Assembly: GCA_002914805.1 (NCBI GenBank)
Contig: JXTB01000166.1
Coordinates: 705,657 to 769,656, forward strand
Length of the DNA stretch: 64,000 nucleotides
Direction of reading: 5' to 3'
From: Parasponia andersonii
Taxonomy: Eukaryota; Streptophyta; Magnoliopsida; Rosales; Cannabaceae
Part shown: in pieces, positions 10,153-21,699 of the stretch
How the letters are laid out: every line of letters starts with the position of its first letter
How positions within the stretch are numbered: the stretch's first letter is position 1
The notes under the pieces: model-generated
Databases searched by the model: none
What the model saw: only the letters and a program-made list of their open reading frames with translations
What the model was told of the DNA's origin: nothing
Program-made: the position numbers and the translations under genes

Positions 10153-13100
10153 ATGGACATTGACAAGAGTTAGATGAGTGTAAGGAATCGATTATCACCT
10201 CAGTTTAGAAACGGTGCTAAGGCTTTTACTGAGTGGTCAAAAGCATTTGTCAATGACTAAGGTAAAGTGATATATCCATGTACAAGATGTTTGAATGGGA
10301 AATTCCAAGACCCAGATATAATGGAGCAACATATAATTGAGAAGGGCATCCAATAGTCTTACATTACATGGTCATAATTGAGAACCGTTTCCAGCAGTCA
10401 TTGTGGAAAGCAAAGATAAGGGGGATGATATACTAGCAATTGATCTAGACTTAGATGACATCCTAGTACTTGCAATCAACACTCAGACAAGTTTAGCAAG
10501 TTATTTGAGTAGATGAAGAAAGAGTTGTATCCTGGATATACAAAATTCTCATCACTTAACTTTTTTGTTAAGTAGATGCACTTGAAGGTCCTAAACAAGT
10601 GGAGCAATAAATCATTTGATATGTTGCTCAAATTATTGCTTAAAACATTTCTAAATAGGACTAATTTACCCCGGATCACACTATGAGGCCAATGTAAAGT
10701 TACGTGATATTGGTCTTAGATACAAATCAATTCATGTATGTAAGTATAGTCATGCTTTGTTTTGGAAGGAAAACTTGGAGTTAAATAGTTTTCCAGTACA
10801 TGGTAAAAGTTGTTAAGAATAAGAGAAAAAAGTTTTGAACAAAGTGATGAGGTATTTCCCCCCTACATCCCAATTGAAGAGGTTATATAGTTCTCGGCAT
10901 ATAATAAGGGACATGAAATGGCACGATTGGAGAAGGCCAAAAGAAGATGGTGTTTTGACATACCCTATAGATGGTCTTACCTAGAGGGAGTTTGATCGAA
11001 AATATCTTTCATTTGTAGTTAATCCATGAAATGTCCGATTGGGGCTGGTAACAGATGGATTTAACCTATTTGGAAATATGAGCACTACTAATAGCATACG
11101 GTTAGTCATTCTTGTTTCGTATAACTTGTCACCTTGGAAGTGCATAAAAGTGGACACAATGATGTTGTCTCTTCTTATCCCTGGTCCTACTGCCCCTGAA
11201 AAGGACATGGACATCATTTTAAGACCTCTAGTTAATAATTTGAAGGAACTGTGGTTGAAAGGTGTTGAAAGAAGGGAAGTCATAAGTGGTAACATGTTCT
11301 GTATGTGGGCTATAGTGATAAGGTCCATCAATAATTATCCAGTATACACCTTAATGTCAAGTTAGAGTATAAAAGGATATAAAGCTTGCCCAATTTGTAA
11401 TAAATATATAAAAGGATATAATGCTTGCCCAACTTGTAATAAATATATAAAAGGATATAAAGCTTGCCCAACTTGTAATAAATAATCTCTATCTATAGAG
11501 ATCTAAAGTAAGTTAGCATATATCGAGCACAGATGTTTTCTTCTGATGGATGATAAAATAAGGAGAAGTAGATGATATGATAGTCAGTATGATTTCAGGC
11601 TGCTGCCTATAAAGTACTATAGAGATGACATGTTAAGTCAGTTGGAGTACTTACAATTCAGGTTGCTTGAGAAACATAAAGATAATGGCAAATTGAAGAA
11701 AAAATGTACTGCGGTCGAGTTGAATTAGTCAAAGAAGAGCATTTTGTTCGAGTTTAACTATTGGCAGTACTTGTTACTAAGACATAATTTAGATGTCATA
11801 CACAATGAGAAAAATATTTGTGATAGTGTCTTGGGAACTCTTTTGGGCATCAAGGGAAAATTGAAAGATAAAGATAAGGTTAAACTTGATCTTATAGATA
11901 TGAACATTTACAAGGAGTTGCATTTATACAAAGTAGGAAATAAATAGAAGAAGCTACATGCTTCATATACTTTAAGTCCTGGGGAGCGAAAAAAGTTTTG
12001 TCAATTCATCAAGTCAATCCAATTCCCTAAAGGATTTGCTTTTAACTTAGCAAAAATTATGAGTGACACAAAAAACAAGATATCTAGTTTAAGATCACAT
12101 GTCTATCATGTCTTATTCCAATGTCTAGTACTTGCTGGGATTAAGCTGGGATTAAACTGTATTTGAAAAAGGAAATTCAAGAGACTATCATTGAGTTATG
12201 GCTTTTTTTTTCCAAAAGCTTTATGCATGCACATTGAATATAGCCGTCTAATGAAGCGGTAAAAAGATGTTATAACCATATAAGTTAAACTTCTTTGATA
12301 TGATGGTTCACTCGATTCTCTATTTACCAGAAGAGGCAATACTCAGTGGGCCTATTCATTTTCGATAGATTTACTCGATTGAGCGAGCCATAGGTGTTTA
12401 TAAGCAGTATGTTCAAAATCGAGCATGTCTAGAAGGTTCTATTACTAAAGATATATTGTTAATGAGACATTTACATTTTGCTCCATATATTTATGAGGTG
12501 TCCAAAGTCGATTTAATCAACTCGAATACAATGAAATTACTATTGATTCTAGACCACACTACATATTGTCAATCTTTAAGTTTGTTGGTCACCCATTAGG
12601 GGAAAAAGATACTGTTATTCTTAATCCATCCGAACAGCTTAAAGCTGAGTGATACATAATGAACAACTGCTTAGAATACAAAAATATCTTGAGTAAATAC
12701 TTTACACCCTTATGTGCTTTTTGTCCAATTTTATAAGAACTTTCATAATGTATCATACTGCATATAGTGAGCATATGAGAGAGTTGAAGGCTAAAGGTAG
12801 TTCAAATCTATAACGACAACAAGAAGTTGAGTTTCTTACATGGTTTAAAACCCGAGTAAGCTTCACTAATATAATTTCATAATTTTCGTGAATTTTATTC
12901 TTAAATTATGTGTTATGTAATGATTCTTTTTTGTATTAGATAAATCAATTACGCTTATCAAGTTCAGATAAGCTCAATAATAAATTGTATGTATTGGCTA
13001 GTAGACCTAACTTCTCAATTTCCTCTTATCCTGGTTATTTGGTGAATGGAGTAAAATTTCTAGAATTGTGGTGTCTATGTTCCTAGATCTAATGGAAACT

Positions 13101-13711
13101 ACTTTTATGATGTGCTGAAACAAGTTCTAGAGTTGTCATATAGTAAGGGGTATATTGTGGTATTCTGTAAATGTAGGTGGTTCGACATTGATCTGAGCAA
13201 AAAATGGATTCAGCTAGATGAACAATTCACAAGTATATACACAGATGTACACTAGTATAAGGATGACCCATTTATACTTATATTACAAGCAAAACTGATT
13301 TATTACACCAATGATGATAAGAATGGGCTATTATGGAAACTAGTTAATAAGTATATGCCTTGAAACATAAGGGATTTTTGAGATGCAGTAGATGTTTCTA
13401 ACATTATATCAACAAGCACCAATATTTCTATTTTATAAGAAGCAAATTCTTTGTCATTCTAGTTGTAGGTAGAGCTTCTAGAAATGGAAAAAATTTAATT
13501 GCATCGCGAAGATATTGAACCAGATGAAGTTGATAATATTGATGACCTTATTTGTCAAGCTCATATTGTGACCCCTAATGACTTCTTAGTTGAAGATGAT
13601 GAGTTCAAAGATGACACTCTAGAGGAATACAATCCCAAAGAAGTTGAACTTGATGACAATAGTGATACAAGTTTTGAAGAAGAGAATGAAATATTTGATG
13701 ATATAACATAA
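10153..13711 (+). pseudogene. TNP2-type CACTA transposase relic
   Basis: In the active family TNP2 is the transposase that binds and cuts the element ends. Visible parts in order: a Transpos_assoc-like N-terminus (MDIDKS, VRNRLSPQFRNG, VIYPCTRCLNGK, about 10153-10380); the Transposase_21 core (VDTMMLSLLIPGPTAPEKDM and DIILRPLVNNLKELWLKGVE, 11150-11365); YWQYLLLRHNLDVIHNEKN (11750-11820); a DUF4218-like section (12030-12760); a DUF4216-like section (KCRWFDIDLSKKWIQ, YKDDPFILILQAK, 13170-13330); and an acidic C-terminus (13499-13711). In-frame stops are frequent, for example TAG at 11363 and TAA at 11486, and the frame shifts repeatedly. A 13-codon motif is triplicated at 11371-11487. The ATG at 10153 fits family N-termini. 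Confidence 0.85.
11371..11487 (+). repeat. In-frame 39-bp x 3 tandem repeat in the TNP2 relic
   Basis: Three contiguous 39-bp units (11371-11409, 11410-11448, 11449-11487) each encode about 13 residues of the form KGYKACPTCNKYI, in the same frame as the upstream core. TNP2 proteins normally have a single CPxCN motif here, following a GWSTKG-like stretch. The units differ at only a few bases, so the amplification is recent relative to the gene's decay. Confidence 0.85.
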
Positions 13712-13809
13712 TTTAATATACATGTGTGTATAGAGTTTTGAAAATTTTGCGTTTATTATTTTTATTTACTATGCAACATCTCTAAAATATGACAACATTA
13801 TTTTGTAAG

Positions 13810-15324
13810 ATGTCTAGCCATGGGAGCACCCCCAAGTGACCAGTACTACCTTTGGTGCATGATAGATTTGACCCTAAGGGGAAGAGGGTTAAGAAAGAGA
13901 CAAGAGAGTTTTCTGTAGAAAAAGAACTTAGGAGGCTTAACACTAACCGATTGAAGGTCGAGTTTTGTGAGAAGACAGGGAACCCTTTCTTGGACTATGG
14001 CAAGATGTTCTTGAATATTCTTACCAAAACGGTTAGAGACACCATTTCTGTCTCTATCCCAATGTGAAAAGATGTAAAGAAAGAAGATATTAATCTCATC
14101 TTAAACTAGATAGAGGTGAGTTAGTTTCCTAAAATATTTATTTTAAACTATTTTAACAAACACCTTTACTAATAATTGTTCATTATAATTTCACAAATAA
14201 AGTTTGACTTCTCATATCAATAGCCTTTTCATGGACTCTATTGAGTAATCTATGATGGCATATTTATGGGATTGGTGAAATCTAAATTGTAAGTATTTCA
14301 GAGAAATAGGGGTAAGAAGGATATGACTTTTACCAAGGCTAATCCGTATAAGAATGTTCCCTTGAAATAATAGAATATTTTATGTGATCGTTTTGGTTCT
14401 TAGAAGTTTGAGATAATGAACATGCTTTTACATTATAAAAACATTAATTGTCAAGAAGAAATTATAATTAATAATAAAATTAACAACTTGTGTATTTTTG
14501 CAAAAAGTCTCTGCATAGAACTTGGAGAATCGGTCTAAGCAATTGTATCCGCCTGCACAAGAGTCATCTAGCATGATCATCCAAATGAATGGAAAGGTTA
14601 GAAAATCAAACATTTTCTCTAATAAGTACTAAATATATTACAAAAAAAATAATCTATCTATTTCTCATACCTTTTTATAGAGCAACCCAGATATTGTAGA
14701 GCTGATGAGTCCTATGGACTACTTTGTTAGCCACCATATTAAGCTGTTTGGTTGGTGGAACAAGTACACACCAGAGAAACATGTAAGAATTCGATCTATT
14801 TATTTAAAATATTTAATTTTTTATAAATTAAAATACTTAGTTTATGTATGAAGATTACATTTTACTTTAATTTTTATTTTATTTTGTAGGCGGAGATGAT
14901 TACATCTAAAACGGAGGTACTTACTCAAACATAGTCTCATGTTCTGTTCGCCTCATCTGCTGAGTCTATGGTAAGGCTAGAATAAGTTGATGAGTTTTAG
15001 ATCATGTCCAAGGCTCTAGAGACTAGATCTAGATTGCAGAAAGAGATGGGAGCACTCCCTCGGCTAAAGGGTGTAGGAGGACAAAGGGCCGCTAGTACGG
15101 GACAAGTTACTGAGACCATCTTGAAACAGCAGTTTGTTGAGAGTGATGCGAAGCACGCACGACGACTTGACTAGACTCAGCAAAAGATGGCCGAGAAAGA
15201 AACAGAGAACTAACGTCGGCTCAAGAAGACTCAGCAGTAACTAAACGAGCAAAACTATATGTTTCAAACATTAATTGCGAAGCTCGGCATCGAGATGCTA
15301 CCACCTTTACCACCAGAAATATAG
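13810..15324 (+). pseudogene. Ptta/TNPA-like second CACTA gene, relic
   Basis: Plant CACTA elements carry a second, DNA-binding accessory protein (Ptta/En/Spm family). The first part is LVHDRFDPKGKRVKKETREF and LKVEFCEKTGNPFLDYGK (13850-14066). Later exon-like pieces hold MSPMDYFVSHHIKLFGWWNK (14705-14765) and a charged coiled-coil-like tail (MSKALETRSRLQKEMGALPR then TILKQQFVESDAKHARRLD, 15005-15175), ending ...KLGIEMLPPLPPEI at 15324. AT-rich gaps between them look like introns. It contains several in-frame stops, for example TGA at 13837, so it is a pseudogene. It has the same organisation as the relic at 38136-39817. Confidence 0.65.
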
Positions 15325-15429
15325 ACCTTTTTTATTTTTACAATATGCTCTAATTTAGATACTGTTTGCATATTTTTTTTATTTAATAAAATTATGTTAT
15401 TAATTTATATTCTTCCAAATTTTAATATA

Positions 15430-15913
15430 TTAGTTAANATTATTATTTAAATAATTTTTAAAAGATTAAAGATACTTTTATCAACGCATTGAGTAAAAGT
15501 TTTAATTGCTTTATGAAAAAAATTTTACCGATAAATTTTGTCATCGAAAAATATATTTTTAAATAACTTTCACTAACGAATAAATGCATCAATAAGTATT
15601 TGACTTTTATTGATGAGTTTTATACGTTGGTAAAAGTCAAATAGTTTTCAAATTTGGTCATATTTTTTACCAACGTAAATCTTTCTCCGACACAAATAGT
15701 ACATCGGTAAAAGTCATTAAATCATCAGCGAATGACACTTTCACCAACGAAAATCAATTTATGTCAGAAGATAACTTTTAGCTACGGTCTTACATTGACA
15801 ATGACTGTTGATTAGAAAATGCATCGGTAATTGTTTAATGACTTTTGCTGACACAATTACAGTACTTTCACGGATGAAAAAATGTGTCAATGAAAATCAT
15901 ATTTCTTGTAGTA
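15430..15913 (+). repeat. Subterminal repeats and right end of the first CACTA element
   Basis: Repeated boxes such as ATCGGTAAAAGTC, ACCGATAAA and TTCACCAACGAAAATC occur in both orientations from 15520 to 15900, as expected for the accessory-protein binding zone of CACTA elements. The element ends TTTCTTGTAGTA at 15913. One N lies at 15438, with no duplicated flank. Confidence 0.75.
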
Positions 15914-16251
15914 TCCGCCAGCATTTTTTCTTTTCCCAAACAAAGAAAGTAGGTTGATAATCAGTATATATATATATAGCTTTTACTTTAACTAAACATT
16001 GTTTTTTGAAATTAAATTATAGTCGTATGGTGTATTTTTTTAACAAATGTACTCTTCAGTTAGCTTGACTTTTTGATGATTTATACGCCAATAATTAACA
16101 GACGAGCTCTTTTGCATTTTTGCCTGGCCGGGGTCACACATTTTTTTGAGAACTAGCACGTCATAAATTAATTCCGGACGTTGAGGCTTTCTCTAATCTA
16201 TACACGTTAGGATGCCTAGAATTACGACTCTAACCATGCAAAGAAAGCAAA
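15914..16251. other. Short AT-rich spacer
   Basis: No gene or repeat recognised apart from a short (TA)n at about 15967-15979. Confidence 0.5.
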
Positions 16252-16256
16252 GGAAT
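16252..16256. other. Target-site duplication, left copy (GGAAT)
   Basis: GGAAT directly precedes the TGTTG start of the LTR and recurs at 17189-17193 directly after the CAACA end, giving a perfect 5-bp target-site duplication. Confidence 0.75.
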
Positions 16257-17188
16257 TGTTGATGGAGGTTTTATCAACAATAAATTTATAAATAATTAAG
16301 AGATGTGGCTTGTGTAAATTAAACTAATAATCAAAGCAAATAAGGAGAGGGGATTTTATAGTGGTTCGGCCCCGAAAAAGATGAGCCTACGTCCACTGTT
16401 TTCTTACTAATTTGTGAAGAATTACAAGCACTCAAGGTTACAATACTCAAAAGCAATTGGTGAATACTAAAGACTTAGACTACCCAAACTCGAATTTGCT
16501 CTGATTTCTATTCTCTGTGACTTGTTTCTCCTCAGAGCTTGATTGTCATTGTATCGGATCATAGAGTCCCCTTTATATAGATAAGGATAACCCCATCCCC
16601 TTAGGTTCCTTATGTCTCTAGGATCCTAATTGAATAAACGGGTAACTATACAATTGGGTAATTATCCAATTAAGTAATTGGATAATTATTCAAAACGGAT
16701 AACTAGTTATTCATAAACAGGAATCTTCAGTTTCCCTTTCCTTGTAGGTTTCCTTTATAGCATTTACCTTTTTCCTTCTCCTTATAGGTTTCCTGTTTGT
16801 TAAGGCAAACTATACGGAGAAGGTCGCACAGAAACCTGCGGAAGCGGTCGCATATAACCATCCTAAGAAGAGGTCGCACATATCCTTCCCAGAGGAGGTC
16901 ACACATATCCTTCACAGAGGAGGTCGCATATTACACTTATGCGACCTTAGGATTTTTTAGACCGCACAACAATTGNGCATTTACCTTTTTCCTTCTCCTT
17001 ATAGGTTTCCTGTTTGTTAAGGCAAACTATACGGAGAAGGTCGCACAGAAACCTGCGGAAGCGGTCGCATATAACCATCCTAAGAAGAGGTCGCACATAT
17101 CCTTCCCAGAGGAGGTCACACATATCCTTCACAGAGGAGGTCGCATATTACACTTATGCGACCTTAGGATTTTTTAGACCGCACAACA
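16257..17188 (+). mobile_element. Copia-type LTR element or LTR, with N gap
   Basis: The sequence starts TGTTG and ends CAACA, and is flanked by a 5-bp direct repeat GGAAT (16252-16256 and 17189-17193). The text TTTATAGTGGTTCGGCCCCG and CCTACGTCCACT is familiar from LTRs of plant copia elements. The last 211 bp (16760-16970) are repeated without visible change after a single N at 16976 (16977-17187). Copy 1 is followed by ATTG, which could be the start of an ATTGGTATCAGAGC-type primer site; if so the N stands for an unassembled interior. Otherwise this is a solo LTR with a redundant contig end. No interior coding sequence is present in this assembly. The insertion looks young. Confidence 0.7.
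16815..16947 (+). repeat. GGTCGCA repeats and hairpin in the LTR
   Basis: Five GGTCGCA/GGTCACA boxes lie about 20-30 bp apart. The last forms a perfect 10-bp inverted repeat (AGGTCGCATA / TATGCGACCT, arms 16921-16930 and 16938-16947, 7-base loop) close to the LTR end. The second copy repeats it at 17138-17164. It might act in transcript folding or 3'-end formation of the element; that is inference. Confidence 0.7.
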
Positions 17189-17193
17189 GGAAT

Positions 17194-17884
17194 TGTGGCA
17201 TGATTTTAATTAGCTTGTCGGAATTCATCTACGACAAAATTTTAATTAGACCGTGGCTTTTGTAGGGACTATTGATTGAAGCGATAGTTCATCCAATGAC
17301 AAAAATTTTAAAGGATTTTGTTATTTCTTTTTCTTAAAATGATATCTAGACTCTGGTTTCCACTTTCAAATTCATCTCTTATCGACCCATCTTCTAAAAT
17401 TTGCATCAAGGCACTACTACAAATAACTTTAACTTAATCAAGTAAGGCAAAATAAAGCTAGTTTATTGGTCAGCTTCTTTGACTAGATATCTTTATCGAT
17501 AATCAATTACATATATAATAAGTAGAAAGATAATAAAATTTCTGTTTTTTTGAATAAAAAGTTACTGGTTGTTATATTATTGTTTTTATATTTTTTTTCA
17601 TAGAATTGGTCATATGAGCTAAATGATCATGTGTCAAGCATGTTTTGGGCCTTTTCTATCCGAAGGAAATAATTTCATTTTATTCATATAAAAGTATGCC
17701 ATGAAAAATGTATTAGAGCTCTTCAGCTCGTTTGGATTGTTCTTCGTCTAAATTTGGACTTTTGGTTTATCCACCGGAAATTGCTTTTGTAAAATCCGAT
17801 CCGCGGTCTATATTAGTAATGATTCTATAGATCTGAATTAATATAATTACACTAATAAAATAAAAATTAATGACAAAAACCAAA

Positions 17885-17925
<41 letters not shown>

Positions 17926-19304
17926 ACCTCGATCGATTAAGAAGATTAAAAATAAGAGAAGGAGTATATATATATACCTCGATCGATTAAGAAGATTAAA
18001 AATAAGAGAAGGAGAAGAAGCCATATTAAAAAAAAAAGGAAGATCCTTAGAAAGATACCTACTAAACTCTTCAAGGATAGAGAGAAAAAATAGAGAGAAG
18101 AAAAAGATTTTTCATATGAGTTTCGAATAGACGTTAAAAAAAAAATTTTCATATGAGTTTCGAATAGACGTTAAAAGAAAATTAAAGCTATCAAGAACAA
18201 ACTAAGCAACCTTTTTCTTCAAATTTTAACTTTGTAAACCCATAAAAAATAAAATGGAAAAAAATAAAAACTCATCCCAAAACAACAATAAAAAAATGAA
18301 AATTACAAAAAAAGAAAAACTTGCACCCTCTTGAATTTTTCTTTATATTCGGAAAACACAACCCTCTCTAAATCTGTTTAGCTAAAAATTTACGACCAAA
18401 AGAAAAACACCACCAAAACACAAAAAAATATTTTAAAAAAATGCCAAACATGGAATTAAATATACAATCACTCCCCGTTTATCTCAGTAAGTGGGGTTAA
18501 GTGGGAATTCGATAGAAAGTCAAGAGTTCAACTCATAAGATATGTAAATTATTTTTTTTTTAATTTGTAATAAGTATAAATATCATTGAACCAAGATTAC
18601 TACTTTCTATTTTGTCTGCAAACATATGTATGTCATTCTGGTATTTGACTTCTATTATGGATGATGATGATACTAGGTTTTATATTTAATTTCGCGTATT
18701 CAAATAATTATTCAATCCATGTTTGATGGTGTATACGAACTGTGGGAGTAGTTCGCGGGATGGAATTCCAATTACTTTACTTAAATGGACCATTTTTATA
18801 AAAATTAGAACTTTTGGTACTTTTCAAATAAATTAAGGAATTTCCCACCTTTGTAAAATTTTCCTTCTGCCACTAGCCCGAGTTTTGGATCGTGACAGGT
18901 TATATCTGTTATAGTTATATATTAAGTAAGGGGTAATAAGTGGGGGGCAAAGGTGGCTATTGAGGCACCATTGTTATATAACAAGAACCGTGAAAAACAA
19001 AATATTTAAAAATAAAGTTAGTTTTAACTAAAAAAGTATTTAATGGGGCTTCAATTAAAATTTTCAAAAAGACTAACAAGAAAAATTAAGATCACCTTAT
19101 TCTACTCATATCAAAGGAAAATAACGAAAATATTCATAAGACCTTGGTTTTACTGAAATCAAGGAAAATAAGGAAAATTCACTCCTTTCTCTAATTTGGT
19201 CAAAATTCAAATGCTAAACGGTGAAATTATTCTTACCCTAAACCTATAATTAAATGAATATAACCCAAAAAATTAAATTAACTTAAATTAAATAATCACT
19301 AGTT
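17194..19304. other. AT-rich intergenic DNA with short tandem duplications
   Basis: No gene recognised. A (TA)n tract lies at about 17888-17923. A 50-bp unit containing ACCTCGATCGATTAAGAAG is duplicated at about 17921-18014, and a 37-bp unit containing CATATGAGTTTCGAATAGAC at about 18109-18175. Open frames on both strands here (17767-18152) are low-complexity Ile/Tyr/Lys text and not credible genes. The stretch 18700-18900 resembles transposon debris but was not classified. Confidence 0.6.
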
Positions 19305-20350
19305 GAAATATCACCTATTGCGACAACACAGAATTGTTGCAATTAGGACTGGTAATTTGTGATCCAGCACAACTCAAAACCTACACAAAATTAATGGTTT
19401 GAGTTTAGCTTAATTGTGTTCGTATCGTGTTTGGGTTGAAAATATTAATCAGTTTAAATAACCAGTCGTGTTCAGATTGAACCCGTCAACACGAAAATGA
19501 CCTATTTAGTAAGGGTCATGTCGTGACGTGTCATAATTTTTAACCCATTTATTTTAAAGAAAAACTTAGGTGGATGAATAATATTTTAAATTTGATTAAG
19601 CACATGTCTATTTTTTAAATTTTATTGCTAAATGTCTAAGTATATATATTTTTACACTTGGTAGATAACATATTCATTAATTTTAGTTACTTACTGTATT
19701 GAAATATATTGTGTATATAATTTTTTATATTTAGTATATAAAATTTTACACTTAGTATATAAACATATATATTAGATATTTTGCTATAACATTTAATAAA
19801 AAGGATATTTACTTAAATTGGTCCTAAATTTTGATCATATTTCTATAAGGCCCTTTAATAAACGGATAGTGTTCGGATTGTATTTACGAGTCACGTATCA
19901 ATATGACCTATTTAGTAAATAGGTTATACGAATAATGTCGTGTCAACCCGTTTATAAATAGATCGTATTTGTTTCATAATTTTTGACCCGTGTATTAAAC
20001 GAGTCGTATTCAGATTAAATATTTATCTGTTATATATGTACGTCGACACGACACTAATACGACTCGTAAATACAAATTGACAGCATCAGTTGCAATACGT
20101 TACTCTATTGCAACGATAAAATGTTGTCGTCCTAATAGATGTTGCGTGGAGACCAAAGACCATGAAAACGCAATTACGACAGCTTTGATAGTCAAATTAG
20201 ATGCATGTGTAGTAGCTATAGGATTAAGGAATTATCGGTAAAAGTTGTAGCATCAAAATTTCACTGAAAGACCTATTGCATGGGCTGCATATGTTGTCAC
20301 AAAAAGGTTTCATGTCGTTGCAACTCAAAAGGCTTTTTTTTGTCAATTAT
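19305..20350. repeat. Unclassified repeat hosting the hAT insertion
   Basis: The flanks of the hAT element (19305-19343 and 20097-20350) share boxes such as ATTGCGACAACA, ATTGCAACGATAAAATG, GTTGTCGTCC and GTTGCAACTC. Repeated GCGAC/GCAAC boxes in both orientations resemble the subterminal zone of a CACTA-like non-autonomous element. I could not define its ends. Confidence 0.35.
19344..20088. mobile_element. Non-autonomous hAT-like element (745 bp)
   Basis: Imperfect terminal inverted repeats (left TAGGACTGGTAATTTGT; right end, reversed, TGATGCTGTCAATTTGT) are flanked by a perfect 8-bp target duplication GTTGCAAT (19336-19343 and 20089-20096). An 8-bp TSD and a TAGGNCTG-type end fit hAT elements. 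The interior is rich in CGTGTCG/CGACACG boxes near both ends, with AT-rich DNA in the middle, and has no transposase, so it needed one in trans. A related fragment lies at about 46266-46485. Confidence 0.75.
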
Positions 20351-20739
20351 TTGCGACCTAAAATTTTGGAGAAAAGTACACCGGGTAACCCTTTTTGACA
20401 CCCAGTATCAACATGCCCCTTTTTAATAAAGTTAACATTTATGTCCCCTTTTTAAATACATCTTCTTTACTTTTGCCCTTCTCTTCTCTTCAATCCTTTT
20501 TCGCCCAAGATCTAGTTCATGCTCAGGCAGCTCAGTTGGAGTTCGTAAAGCAGAGTCAAATTTATACGCTCTCTGAGTAAATATTCAAAAGCTCCGTACG
20601 GTCTTCGAGCTCCAGCAATATTTGGCTGGAAGGAATCATTATATATTACTAAAGCTTAGAGCTTCTTCAACATTCCAAATCACAAGGAAAAGAAGTCGAG
20701 ATTCGAGAAGTTGGTTTGGGTAGTAAATTAGTTTAAATC
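20351..20739 (+). other. Unclassified stretch with a short gene-like reading
   Basis: A 61-residue open frame (20395-20580) ends in text such as HAQAAQLEFVKQSQIYTLSE, preceded by a C/T-rich leader-like tract. The base composition is more gene-like than the neighbourhood. I do not recognise the protein. It may be a captured exon fragment or transposon leader; no start or splice site can be fixed. Confidence 0.25.
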
Positions 20740-21699
20740 GACTAATTAATTGATTTAAATAAGTTTGTCAAAAAGAGAAAATAAAATCAATAAGGATAGT
20801 AAATAAGTGGAAAATTAGTTATTTACTTGAAGAAAACAAATATCTTGAAGAATACGTACAAAAAAATTAACCTTGTAAAGAAAAAAAAATATGATAAACA
20901 GTTGCATATCGATTATTTACGTGCTTTCAAAAAAATAATTTAGTAATGGTGGTCAATAGATAAGTAAGTTATTTCCTTGATTTATTTTTTTAAAAAATAA
21001 ATGATAAATAAGTAGATATTATGTTTTTTTACATAATTTTCATTAATATTTTTTAAAAGGAGAGAATAAAATCAATAATGGTGGTTAATGAGTAGTAAAT
21101 TAATTTTTTACATGGTTCCTTTTTTTTTCAAAGAAAAATATTCATGATTGATGGTAAATCAATTATTTTCTTGATTCACTATATATACACATATATATAA
21201 GCAAACGGTATATGGTAGATCAATTGTTTCCTTCCAAAAAAGAAAAATTAAATCACTGATGGTAGTTAATAAACAGTGTGTTAAATAATTTACCTGAAAA
21301 GTATCAACCATATTGATAATATGTGGTATTAAGCATTATATCAACGTTCAAGCCAAAAAAAAATAAGTATATCAATGATGTATTTGGAATATATATATAT
21401 ATATATAAATGTCGATCTTTGCTTTTATTTTCACTAATCATCTAAATGTTATTTTTCATTTTTCTCGACAACTAATTTACCTTTTTTAAAAAATAAATAA
21501 GTCATTTACTATTTATTTTCCACTATTATTGACTTTATTTTCATTGAGTATGAAAAATCTGGTTATAATAAGTGGTAGAAAAGTAATTTTAAAAGTGAGT
21601 GGCAATTCTGTAATTTAGAATATCTAGATTAATTTAATAAAATATCTTGAATATTTTAATATTTGCTACAGTTTTTAAAATTTACATAAAATAGCCCTA

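Larger units (their letters stand above)
10153..15913 (+). mobile_element. CACTA (En/Spm) DNA transposon, decayed, left end not found
   Basis: It carries relics of both usual CACTA genes in the usual order: TNP2 transposase (10153-13711), then a Ptta/TNPA-like protein (13810-15324). A subterminal-repeat zone follows, with a terminus reading TTTCTTGTAGTA, close to the canonical TTTCTTGTAGTG (reverse CACTACAAGAAA). No matching left terminus was seen, so the start given is only that of the first gene. Many stops are present in both genes, so it is not autonomous. Class and gene order are solid; the left boundary is open. Confidence 0.8.

Noticed and set aside
16815-17187. CRISPR-like appearance of regularly spaced GGTCGCA boxes
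   Set aside because: The boxes are only seven bases, the spacers repeat each other, and the whole lies within a plant LTR duplicated across an N.
17416-17446. CACTACTACAAATAAC as a CACTA left end
   Set aside because: No subterminal repeats follow and no matching right end or 3-bp duplication was seen.
17767-18152. Open frames on both strands with Ile/Tyr/Lys text
   Set aside because: They come from (TA)n and purine-rich repeats and have no domain or homologue that I recognise.
18478-18560. SINE-like stretch with GTTAAGTGGG and AGAGTTCAACTC
   Set aside because: The boxes are too divergent and no tail or duplication can be defined.
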